From NCBI RefSeq assembly GCF_026342015.1, contig NZ_JAPENL010000001.1, forward strand, positions 1,054,001 through 1,118,000: a stretch of DNA of 64,000 nucleotides, given 5' to 3'. The notes under the pieces are model-generated. The model was given only the letters and a program-made list of their open reading frames with translations. It was not told where the DNA came from and searched no databases. Of this stretch, positions 29,823 through 37,187 are shown one piece after another. This stretch comes from Micromonospora lupini (lineage in GTDB: Bacteria; Actinomycetota; Actinomycetes; Mycobacteriales; Micromonosporaceae). Position 1 is the stretch's first letter. The number at the start of each line of letters is the position of its first letter. Both the position numbers and the translations under genes were made by a program.

Positions 29823-30761
29823 ATGGACCCGCTCACCGGGCTGCTCGACGGTCCCCGCGCCCGGGGCGCCTTCCTGCTGCGCTCGGTGTTCGACCCGCCG
29901 TACGCGCTGCGGATCGAGGACCGGGCACCCCTGACCGTGGTGGCGCTTGTGCGCGGCGCCGCCTGGTTGGTGCCGGACGACGCTCCCGCCGCGACGCTGC
30001 GCCCCGGCGACGTGGCGGTGCTGCGCGGGCCGGACGGCTACCTCGTCGCGGACGATCCGGGCACCCCACCGCAGGTGGTCATCCACCCCGGTCAGCGCTG
30101 CACCACGCTGCGCGGCGAGCCGCTCACCGAGTCGATGGCGCTGGGGGTGCGCACCTGGGGCACCGGGCCGCACGGGTCGACGGTGCTGCTGACCGGGACG
30201 TACCAGCTGCCCGGCGCGGTGAGCCGGCGGTTGCTCGGCGCGCTGCCGCCGCTGCTTGTGGTCCCCGCCGACGAGGGGCGCGGCCCTCTCGTGCCGCTGC
30301 TCGCGCAGGAGGTGACCCGGGACGCGCCCGGCCAGGCGGCGGTGCTGGACCGGCTGCTGGACCTGCTTCTCATCGACGCGCTGCGCACGTGGTTCGGCCG
30401 GCCGGACGCCGCGCCGGGCTGGTACCGGGCTGCCGGCGACCCGGTGGTCGGCCCGGCCCTGCGGCTGCTGGAGGACGACCCGGCCCGGGGGTGGACTGTC
30501 GCGGCGCTCGCCGCCGAGGTGGGCGTCTCCCGGGCGGTGCTGGCCCGCCGCTTCACCGAGCTGGTCGGCGAGCCGCCGATGGCGTACCTGACCGGATGGC
30601 GGCTGGCGCTCGCCGCCGACCTGCTGCGCGAACCGGACGCCACGTTGGGCGCGGTGGCCCGCCGGGTCGGCTACGCCAGCCCGTACGCGCTGAGCACGGC
30701 GTTTCGTCGGGTCCGGGGAATCAGTCCGCGCGAGCACCGGATCGGCGCCCCGACGGGCTGA
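29823..30761 (+). CDS. AraC-family transcriptional regulator (cupin N-terminus)
   Basis: 312 aa. The N-terminal half is a cupin-like ligand domain (LLRSVFDPPYALRIEDRAPL, LRPGDVAVLRGPDGYLVADD). The C-terminal part carries two HTH motifs of the AraC type (ARGWTVAALAAEVGVSRAVL, RRFTELVGEPPMAYLTGWRL, GAVARRVGYASPYALSTAFR, ISPREHR). This architecture controls a nearby oxidoreductase or exporter in many actinomycetes; here the divergent FUSC gene 91 nt away is the natural candidate target. Confidence 0.9.
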   Translation: MDPLTGLLDGPRARGAFLLRSVFDPPYALRIEDRAPLTVVALVRGAAWLVPDDAPAATLRPGDVAVLRGPDGYLVADDPGTPPQVVIHPGQRCTTLRGEPLTESMALGVRTWGTGPHGSTVLLTGTYQLPGAVSRRLLGALPPLLVVPADEGRGPLVPLLAQEVTRDAPGQAAVLDRLLDLLLIDALRTWFGRPDAAPGWYRAAGDPVVGPALRLLEDDPARGWTVAALAAEVGVSRAVLARRFTELVGEPPMAYLTGWRLALAADLLREPDATLGAVARRVGYASPYALSTAFRRVRGISPREHRIGAPTG

Positions 30762-30776
30762 CCCCCGGCCGGAGGC

Positions 30777-31406
30777 TCAGCTCCCGGTCAGGGCGCGCAG
30801 CAGCGTGCGGACGGCGCCCGCGAGGTCGGCGCGGCTGGCCGGGCCGCCGGGGGGCGGGGCGGTGAGCGCGCCGGTGCCTACCAGACGGTCGAAGAGCAGC
30901 CCGTCGACGAAGGCGACGAACTGGTCGCCCTGCCGGTCGGGGTCGGTGGCCCCGGCCCGGGTCAGCAGGTCGCGTGCCTGCGCCCGCATGCCGGTGCCGT
31001 GTTGCAGGATGCCGCGCAGCTCGGGGCGGTGGACCGCCTCCAGCTGACAGGCGTAGCGGGCCAACGTCCGGCTGCGTCCGGTGCTGAGCCAGCGGTCGAG
31101 CACCTCGGCCACCCCGGTGGCGAGCCGGTCGAGGTCGTCGCCGTCGAGCCGGGGGCCGGGCGTCGGGGAGGGCGGGTCGGTGGGCAGGTCGTACGCGGCC
31201 AGGTCGGTCCGGTCCCGCTCGGCGAGGCGTCCCACCACCGCCTCGATGAGCGCCTGCCGGGTGCGCAGGTACGCCGAGGTGGTGCCGGCCGGCAGCCCGG
31301 CGCGACCGTCGACGGCCCGGTGGGTCAGTGCCCGCATGCCGCCGTCGGCGATCAGCTCGATGGCCGCGTCGGTCAACAACGCGACCCGGTTGGCGCGGGC
31401 CGTCAC
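30777..31406 (-). CDS. TetR-family transcriptional regulator
   Basis: 209 aa with an N-terminal HTH (RVALLTDAAIELIADGGMRA, GLPAGTTSAYLRTRQALIEA), followed by an all-helical ligand domain. The GTG at 31406 gives the canonical N-terminus. It is divergent from the FAD monooxygenase gene with a palindromic operator between them, so it very probably represses the monooxygenase and itself; the ligand is unknown. Confidence 0.9.
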   Translation of the reverse strand: MTARANRVALLTDAAIELIADGGMRALTHRAVDGRAGLPAGTTSAYLRTRQALIEAVVGRLAERDRTDLAAYDLPTDPPSPTPGPRLDGDDLDRLATGVAEVLDRWLSTGRSRTLARYACQLEAVHRPELRGILQHGTGMRAQARDLLTRAGATDPDRQGDQFVAFVDGLLFDRLVGTGALTAPPPGGPASRADLAGAVRTLLRALTGS

Positions 31407-31430
31407 GGGTCTCCTTCCGGTCGAGGTCCG

Positions 31431-31462
31431 CCTGTAGTATCGCTCTTCTACAGGTGTAGAAG
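31431..31462. promoter_or_regulatory. Overlapping inverted repeats: TetR operator
   Basis: The core CTTCTACA-GG-TGTAGAAG (31445-31462) has perfect 8-bp arms; a second pair CCTGTAG (31431-31437) / CTACAGG (31448-31454) overlaps it. It lies between divergent starts at 31406 and 31473, over the expected promoter (TAGTAT at 31435-31440 as a possible -10 for the plus-strand gene). Binding there would block both directions. Confidence 0.75.
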
Positions 31463-31472
31463 GGTGGATGAC

Positions 31473-32636
31473 ATGGACGAACCGCACGCGGTCGTGGTCG
31501 GCGGCGGCATCGGCGGGCTGAGCGCGGCGCTCGCCCTGCACCGGCGCGGATGGCGGGTCACCGTGCTGGAACGCGCCCCCGAACTGCGCGAGGTCGGCGC
31601 CGGGCTGACCCTGATGGCCAACGCGCTGCGCGCCCTGGACGCCCTCGGCCTGAGCCCGGCCCTGCGGTCCAGCACGCATGCCGAGGCCCCCGGCGGGGTC
31701 CGCGACCGGCGGGGCCGGTGGCTGTCCCGGGTGGACGCGGCGGAGATGATCAGGCAGCTCGGCACCAGCGCGCTCGGCATCCACCGGGCCACCCTGCACC
31801 GCCTCCTGCGCGAGGCGCTGCCCGCGTCGTCACTGCACACCGGGGCCGAGGTCGAGCACGTCGAGTCCGAAACCGACCATGCCACTGTGCGCTACCGCGG
31901 CCCCGACGGCCCGCGAACCCTCGACGCCGACCTGGTCGTCGGCGCCGACGGCTTGCGCAGCCGACTGCGCGCCCAACTCTGGCCGGAGATCCCCGCCCCG
32001 GTGTACGCGGGCTCGACGACCTGGAGGGCCGCCATCGCGTTCCCCGACCCGATCCCGACGGCGATCACCTGGGGGCCGGCCGCCGAGTTCGGCATGGTGC
32101 CGATCGGCGAGGGCCAGCTCTACTGGTACGCGGCGATCACCGCCCCGCCCGGCGGCCACGCCCCGGACGAGCTGGCGGCCGTACGGGACCACTTCGGCGC
32201 GTGGCACGAGCCCATTCCCGCGCTGCTGGCGGCGACCCCACCCGGAGTGGTCCTGCGCAACGACATCCACCACCTCGCCACGCCACTGCCCTCGTACGTG
32301 CGCGGGCGGGTGGCGCTGCTCGGCGACGCGGCCCACGCCATGACGCCGAACCTCGGACAGGGCGCCGGACAGGCGATCGAGGACGCGGTGGTGCTCGGCG
32401 CGGTCTGCTCCGGCGGCGCGCACGCGTTGCCGGCCGCGCTGGCGGCGTACGACGAGCAGCGCCGCCCCCGCAGTCAGTCCATCGCCCGCGCCTCCCTGCG
32501 CGCGGGGCGGTACGGGCAGCAACTGCGCAACCCGCTCGCCCTCGCCGTCCGCACCGCCGCGCTGCGCCTCACCCCGCCCAGCGCCACGCTGCGAAGCATG
32601 ACGTGGTGCGCCGACTGGCGACCCCCGGAGGGCTGA
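31473..32636 (+). CDS. FAD-dependent monooxygenase (aromatic hydroxylase-like)
   Basis: 387-aa class A flavoprotein monooxygenase. Seen: FAD-binding GGGIGGLSAALALHRRGWRV at the N-terminus, LVVGADGLRSRLRAQLWP (DG motif), and GRVALLGDAAHAMTPNLGQG with AIEDAVVLG, which binds the FAD ribityl and pyrophosphate. Such enzymes hydroxylate aromatic compounds with NAD(P)H and O2; substrate unknown. ATG at 31473 is used; a GTG three codons upstream is also possible. It is regulated by the divergent TetR protein through the palindrome just upstream. Confidence 0.9.
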   Translation: MDEPHAVVVGGGIGGLSAALALHRRGWRVTVLERAPELREVGAGLTLMANALRALDALGLSPALRSSTHAEAPGGVRDRRGRWLSRVDAAEMIRQLGTSALGIHRATLHRLLREALPASSLHTGAEVEHVESETDHATVRYRGPDGPRTLDADLVVGADGLRSRLRAQLWPEIPAPVYAGSTTWRAAIAFPDPIPTAITWGPAAEFGMVPIGEGQLYWYAAITAPPGGHAPDELAAVRDHFGAWHEPIPALLAATPPGVVLRNDIHHLATPLPSYVRGRVALLGDAAHAMTPNLGQGAGQAIEDAVVLGAVCSGGAHALPAALAAYDEQRRPRSQSIARASLRAGRYGQQLRNPLALAVRTAALRLTPPSATLRSMTWCADWRPPEG

Positions 32637-32807
32637 AATCGGGCCCGCAAAGATCAGAGTCGGGAACGGTGGACGCAAAACCCCAGTCTATTCTTTTGCA
32701 CCGCTCACCGCCCCGGTCCTATACGACAGCAGGCCGGTACAATCGGCGACTGCGATGTGACCGATCGCTGACTGCTGATGATGAAAGCGATCACACACAC
32801 TGGCCCC

Positions 32808-33599
32808 ATGAACAGGAGAGTTAACCGCGGCAGGGCACTCCGCGTCGCGGTGTGTCTCCTTCTTCTCGCCGTCCTGAGCGGCTGCATGCAGCTCAACATG
32901 GGGCTCACCGTCAACGCCGACGACACGGTCGACGGACAGTTGCTGCTGACCGCCCAGAAGTCCGTGCTCAGCGCCCGGAACAAGAACATCTCGGCGGCGT
33001 TCGCGGAGCTACGGCAGAACATTCCCGCGCTGCCGCCGGGCGAGGAGACAGGCTACGAGGACGCCAAACTCTTCGGCAGCCAGATCAATTACCGCAAGGC
33101 ACCGCTGGCGGGCTTCGACAGCGAGAGCGTCAAACTGGTGCGGGACGGCGATTTCTACCGCTTCACATTGCCGCTGGACCCCAAGAAATACGGCGGAAAA
33201 GTAGCCCAACAGAATCCGCAGCAGCAGCAGGCGTTCCTCACACTGATGTCATTCGAGATCTCGGTGACATTTCCCGGTCGGGTGGTCGACACCAATGGCA
33301 CCGTCAACGGTCGGTCGGTGACCTGGAAGGTGGACTCCAACCAACCCAAGCCGACCGAGCTGCGCGCCGTCGCCGAGGCGCCGCCCCGACCCTCGGCCTC
33401 GCCGGCAGCCGTCGACTCCGACTCCGGCGGCTTTCCGTGGCTGCTTGTCGTCGGCGGCGTACTCCTGCTGCTGGTGCTCGCCGTGGTGGGCGTACTCCTG
33501 CTGCGTCGCCGTCGCCCGACGGCGCCTGCCGCACCCGGGCCGAGCGCACCCGGGCCGACCTCGCCGGGCCCGCCCGCCGGCACGCCCGGGCCCGGCTGA
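32808..33599 (+). CDS. LppM-like lipoprotein with C-terminal transmembrane segment
   Basis: A lipoprotein precursor: basic N-terminus, hydrophobic core VAVCLLLLAVLSGC with lipobox LSGC, then a domain starting MQLNMGLTVNADDTVDGQLL, typical of the LppM family, continuing to TFPGRVVDTNGTVNGRSVTW. A Pro/Ser linker leads to one transmembrane helix (FPWLLVVGGVLLLLVLAVVG) and a short basic Pro-rich tail. An ATG at 32778 would add 10 residues; neither start has a clear Shine-Dalgarno. A TACAAT at 32738-32743 could be the -10 of its promoter. It precedes the contractile injection genes on the same strand, but a 144-nt gap separates it from them, so membership is uncertain. Confidence 0.78.
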   Translation: MNRRVNRGRALRVAVCLLLLAVLSGCMQLNMGLTVNADDTVDGQLLLTAQKSVLSARNKNISAAFAELRQNIPALPPGEETGYEDAKLFGSQINYRKAPLAGFDSESVKLVRDGDFYRFTLPLDPKKYGGKVAQQNPQQQQAFLTLMSFEISVTFPGRVVDTNGTVNGRSVTWKVDSNQPKPTELRAVAEAPPRPSASPAAVDSDSGGFPWLLVVGGVLLLLVLAVVGVLLLRRRRPTAPAAPGPSAPGPTSPGPPAGTPGPG

Positions 33600-33743
33600 T
33601 CCATCCGGTGGCCGGCCCCGCCGGCCACGTCCGGCCCCGGCCGCCCCGCGACGACGGCGACCGGCACCGGTGCTCCCCCGCGGAGCACCGGACCTCACCA
33701 CCACCACATCCCGGTCGCACCATCGCAGAAAAGGGGGATCGCC

Positions 33744-34079
33744 ATGAACGATCTCTTCACCTGGGCCGCTCTGGGGACCATCGCCGGCGCGAGCGCCGCC
33801 ACCCTGCTGGCCACAAACGTCATCGGCGCGCTGATCGGCCCGAGCGGCGACAAGCTCCGCAAGTGGATAGCCATCGCCATCGCGCTGCTGCTGTCGTACC
33901 TGACCGCGGCGTTCGCCGACGAGGCCGGCGGCGAGAAGTGGGTCATCGCGTTCTTCAACGCGCTGGTGATCTTCTCCGCCGCGCTCGGCGTCAGCCAGTT
34001 CCCGCCCGGCAACCGGCAGGCGACGCCCACCCAGCTCGCGAGCGGTCGCGAGCCCCGTGTCTTCCGCTCGTGGGTCTGA
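33744..34079 (+). CDS. Small membrane protein heading the contractile-system genes, 111 aa
   Basis: Begins VNDLFTWAALGTIAGASAAT (ATG start with a GGGGG RBS 7 nt upstream). Three hydrophobic stretches (about 5-30, 40-60, 66-84) suggest a small integral membrane protein; a short charged loop GPSGDKLRKW lies between the first two. The C-terminal 25 residues are polar. No known family is recognised. It is 11 nt from the next membrane protein, which overlaps the cap gene, so it probably belongs to the injection-system operon. Confidence 0.7.
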   Translation: MNDLFTWAALGTIAGASAATLLATNVIGALIGPSGDKLRKWIAIAIALLLSYLTAAFADEAGGEKWVIAFFNALVIFSAALGVSQFPPGNRQATPTQLASGREPRVFRSWV

Positions 34080-34090
34080 GGAGCGACGTC

Positions 34091-34699
34091 ATGATCTTCG
34101 GAATTCTCAGCGCGGCGATCCAGGTGGCTCTCGGCGCCGTCCTCGGTCTCCTGGCCGGCGGCCCGGTCGGCCTGCTCATCGGCGCCGTCGTGGGCCTGCT
34201 GGTCGGCGCGGTGTTCGGCTGGGCGGTCACCTCCGCCGGGGTGTACGCGCCGGACGCCCGCGGCATCTTCCTCTTCGTCGTCGATCACACGTGGAGCCTG
34301 CTCAACACGCTCGTCGGAGCCATCTACCTGGCCGTGCACCTGATCTTCGGGCACTCGCTGGACCGGCCCACCTCGTCGGGCAGCGGCCGGGTCAGCGTGG
34401 TGGAGGGCGTCTCACCCCGCTACGCCACCACCATCGGCACCGTCTGCGCCGGCTCCAGCTCGGGCATCCAGCGCCACGAGGACGTGCACATCTTCCAGGG
34501 ACGTCTGCTCGGCCCGCTCTACATCCCGCTGGTGCTCGCGAACTACGTGCTGTTCACCATCGCGCCGATCTGGCTGCTCTACCACGACCACACCAACGCG
34601 CCGATCAACCGGTTCACCCGCTACTTCGAGATCGGCGTCTACCCGCACGTGTGGAACGAGGCCATCGCGTACCGGATCCAGGGGACGCCGCCGCGATGA
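34091..34699 (+). CDS. Glycine-zipper membrane protein with HEDVH motif, coupled to CIS genes
   Basis: 202 aa. The N-terminal 48 residues form a glycine-zipper hairpin (VALGAVLGLLAGGPVGLLIG, VVGLLVGAVFGWAVTSAGVY), followed by IFLFVVDHTWSLLNTLVGAI, another membrane stretch. The sequence then reads SSSGIQRHEDVHIFQGRLLG; HEDVH fits the zinc-metallopeptidase pattern HExxH, with YHDHTN and WNEAIAYRIQG further on as possible third-ligand regions. Two more hydrophobic stretches follow. It overlaps the cap gene by ATGA, so it is translated together with the injection machine. Either a membrane protease acting on the machine or cell envelope, or a protein that lost activity; not proven. Confidence 0.7.
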   Translation: MIFGILSAAIQVALGAVLGLLAGGPVGLLIGAVVGLLVGAVFGWAVTSAGVYAPDARGIFLFVVDHTWSLLNTLVGAIYLAVHLIFGHSLDRPTSSGSGRVSVVEGVSPRYATTIGTVCAGSSSGIQRHEDVHIFQGRLLGPLYIPLVLANYVLFTIAPIWLLYHDHTNAPINRFTRYFEIGVYPHVWNEAIAYRIQGTPPR

Positions 34700-35394
34700 C
34701 CACCGACGGGCGCGGACCGATCGAGACGGCCACCGCCGAGCTGGCCGCATGGCTGACCAGCGCCGCGGGGACCCCCGTCCCGGTCGGCCCGCCCCGCGCG
34801 TACGGCGACGCCGACGGCTTGACGCTGTGGCCGTTGGAGCTGCGCCCGGCCCGACAGACGCGCTCCAGCGGCGCGGTCCGCGAGCCGTACCGGTTCACGG
34901 TCCGCTACCTGCTCTGCGTCGCCGGGCCGGCCGGGCTTGCCGTCCTGGACCGCGTGCTCACCGCCGCCACAAGCGACGGCAGCTACCCGGTCGTGCTGGA
35001 GGCCGGCGCGGCGCCACTGTGGAGCGCGTTCGGCGCCGCGCCCCGCCCGGCGCTGCTTATCGACGTGCCGGCGCAGGTGGACCACCCGACGCCGGCCGCG
35101 CCGCCGGTCCTGCAACCGCTGCGACTGCGTCAACTCTCCATGCGCACCCTCAGAGGCCGGGTCCTCGGTCCCGAGGACCAGCCGCTCGCCGAGATGCGTG
35201 TCGAAATCCCCGGCATGATGTCCGCCACCCGTACCGGCCCGGACGGCCGGTTCCTGATCGTCGGGGTTCCACACGACCCCGAACACCCCGGTCCGGTACG
35301 GCTGCGGCTGACCGGGCGCGGCCTCGTGCTCACCGCCGACGTCGACGCAGGTGAGAACGACATCGTCATCGTCTGCGCGCCACCGACCCACTGA
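34696..35394 (+). CDS. Tail terminator/cap-like protein (Pvc16-type) with carboxypeptidase-regulatory-like C-terminus
   Basis: 232 aa. The first 140 residues (ETATAELAAWLTSAAGTPVP, EPYRFTVRYLLCVAGPAG, PRPALLIDVPAQVDHPT) form a domain that by length and position before the sheath gene resembles the DUF4255/Pvc16-like tail terminator that caps the tube-sheath. The last 80 residues (TLRGRVLGPEDQPLAEMRVE, SATRTGPDGRFLIVGVPHD, LTADVDAGENDIVIV) are an Ig-like carboxypeptidase-regulatory-like domain. The cap assignment rests mainly on context; the Ig-like domain is clear. ATGA overlap with the gene before, 23 nt to the sheath gene. Confidence 0.65.
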   Translation: MTTDGRGPIETATAELAAWLTSAAGTPVPVGPPRAYGDADGLTLWPLELRPARQTRSSGAVREPYRFTVRYLLCVAGPAGLAVLDRVLTAATSDGSYPVVLEAGAAPLWSAFGAAPRPALLIDVPAQVDHPTPAAPPVLQPLRLRQLSMRTLRGRVLGPEDQPLAEMRVEIPGMMSATRTGPDGRFLIVGVPHDPEHPGPVRLRLTGRGLVLTADVDAGENDIVIVCAPPTH

Positions 35395-35417
35395 CGCCCA
35401 CCCGCACAGGAGGACCG

Positions 35418-36698
35418 ATGCCCAGCTACTTCTCCCCCGGCATCTACGTCGAGGAGGTCCCCAGCGGCGCCCGACCGATCGGACCGGCGAGCACCAGCAT
35501 CGCCGCGTTCGTCGGCGTCGCCCCGAACCGCGGCGCCCACCTGGGCAAGGCGGTACCGGTCAACAACTGGACCGAGTTCCTGCGGCTCTTCGCCGAGGGG
35601 GACGACATCGAGAGCACCCCGCTGGCCCGGGCCGTGTTCGGTTTCCTGGACAACGGGGGCGCCCGCTGCTGGGTCGTCAACGTCGGCGAGGGCGGCGCCA
35701 TCACCGGCGCCGGCCAGCGACGCGGTGGTCTGCAACTGCTGGAGGCCATCGACGAGATCTCCATCATCGCCGCTCCCGGCTTCCACGACGTGGTGTCCCA
35801 CGAGGCGCTGCTCAGCATGGCCGAGCGCACCCGCACCATGGTGGCGATCTGTGACCCGGCGCCGGACATCGACGACATCTCCGCGCTGACCCGTGTCGCC
35901 ACCCCGTCCTCCGGCAAGCCACCCAAGCCGAGCGAGGGCCCGGGCGGCGGCGCTGGTTCCGGCGGCGCTGGTTCCGGAAGCGCTGGCGGCGGTGGCGCTG
36001 GTCCGGGCGGCTCGGGTGGGCCCGAGGGGCCGGCGTACCGACCCCGCCAGTCCGAGTACGGCACGCTCTACTACCCGTGGCTCCAGGTGCGCGACCCGAT
36101 CAGCGGGGAGCTGGAACTCACCCCGCCCAGCGGGCACCTCGCCGGCATCTGGGCCCGCACCGACGCCCTGCGCGGCGTGCACAAGGCGCCGGCCAACGAA
36201 CCCGTCCGCGGCGCGGTCAACCTCGGCTACCTGGTCACCCGATCGGAGCACGACGTGCTCAACCCCAAGGGCGTCAACGTGATCCGCTACTTCGCCGGCG
36301 AGGGCATCCGCGTCTGGGGCGCCCGTACGCTCGCCGCCGAGGCCAGCGAATGGCGCTACCTCAACGTACGACGCCTCAGCATCTCCATCGAGCAGGCCAT
36401 CGCCAACGGCACCCGCTGGATGGTCTTCGAGCCGAACGACTTCACCCTCTGGCGTTCGATCCGGCGCGACATCGGGGCGTTCCTCACCCGGGTGTGGCGC
36501 GACGGGGCGCTGCTCGGGCGCACCCCCGAGGAGGCGTTCTTCGTCAAGTGCGACGAGGAGACCAACCCGGTGGACGTCCGCGACGCCGGCATGGTGATCG
36601 CCCACATCGGCATCGCCGTCGTCAAGCCCGCCGAGTTCGTGGTGTTCAAGCTGAGCCAGTGGGCCGGCGGCACCGAGACCGAGACGATCGGAGGCTGA
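35418..36698 (+). CDS. Contractile tail sheath protein
   Basis: 426 aa, the contractile outer sheath that drives injection. N-terminus MPSYFSPGIYVEEVPSGARP is the sheath hallmark (Y-x-SPGVYxEE); the C-terminal part RRLSISIEQAIANGTRWMVF, EPNDFTLWRSIRRDIGAFL, AFFVKCDEETNP and VVKPAEFVVFKL is the conserved sheath domain that carries the handshake strands. A Gly/Ser/Ala-rich insert occupies about residues 166-205 in the middle. RBS AGGAGG precedes the ATG. Only one sheath gene is present. Confidence 0.96.
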   Translation: MPSYFSPGIYVEEVPSGARPIGPASTSIAAFVGVAPNRGAHLGKAVPVNNWTEFLRLFAEGDDIESTPLARAVFGFLDNGGARCWVVNVGEGGAITGAGQRRGGLQLLEAIDEISIIAAPGFHDVVSHEALLSMAERTRTMVAICDPAPDIDDISALTRVATPSSGKPPKPSEGPGGGAGSGGAGSGSAGGGGAGPGGSGGPEGPAYRPRQSEYGTLYYPWLQVRDPISGELELTPPSGHLAGIWARTDALRGVHKAPANEPVRGAVNLGYLVTRSEHDVLNPKGVNVIRYFAGEGIRVWGARTLAAEASEWRYLNVRRLSISIEQAIANGTRWMVFEPNDFTLWRSIRRDIGAFLTRVWRDGALLGRTPEEAFFVKCDEETNPVDVRDAGMVIAHIGIAVVKPAEFVVFKLSQWAGGTETETIGG

Positions 36699-36701
36699 CA
36701 C

Positions 36702-37187
36702 ATGCCCCCCACCACAGCCACCCCGCAGCCGGGCGCCCCGGTCGACCCGTACCGGGCGTACAACTTCCGGCTCCTCATCAACGGCGTCACCAACGGCCAC
36801 TTCACCGAGATGAGCGGACTGGAGGTGAACATCCCCGGGCAGCCGTACCGCGAGCACGGCCCCGGACCGACGCGGATGGTCCCCGGCCAGGCCGAGTACG
36901 AGCCTGTGACGCTGCACTTCGGCCTCACCGCGTCCCGCGAGCTGTGGGACTGGGTGAACGCCACCGCCCAGGGCACCCTCAATCGCCGCAACGTGTCGGT
37001 GGTGCTGCTGGACTCCGTGGGAACCGCCGAGGTGCTGCGCTGGAACCTGATCGACGCGTGGCCCACCCGGTGGCGCGGGGCGCACCTCAACACGGTCAGC
37101 CACGAGATCGCCATCGCGTCGCTGACGCTGCGCTACGAGGGCCTGGAGTTGGAGACCGGCGGTGCCGCCGCGCCGACGCCCGCGTAG
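36702..37187 (+). CDS. Contractile system inner tube protein
   Basis: 161 aa, gp19-like tube protein (Hcp-like ring). Seen: DPYRAYNFRLLINGVTNGHF, EMSGLEVNIPGQPYREHG, LHFGLTASRELWDWVNAT, RRNVSVVLLDSVGTAEVLRW, ATLTLRYEGL-like ending. Three bases separate it from the sheath gene; its 3' end overlaps the next gene by 26 nt in another frame. eCIS often have two or three tube paralogues; here I see one. Confidence 0.95.
   Translation: MPPTTATPQPGAPVDPYRAYNFRLLINGVTNGHFTEMSGLEVNIPGQPYREHGPGPTRMVPGQAEYEPVTLHFGLTASRELWDWVNATAQGTLNRRNVSVVLLDSVGTAEVLRWNLIDAWPTRWRGAHLNTVSHEIAIASLTLRYEGLELETGGAAAPTPA

Noticed and set aside
30777..31799. 340-aa minus-strand extension of the TetR gene
   Set aside because: The extension runs over the operator and into the divergent monooxygenase gene; TetR homology begins at the GTG at 31406.
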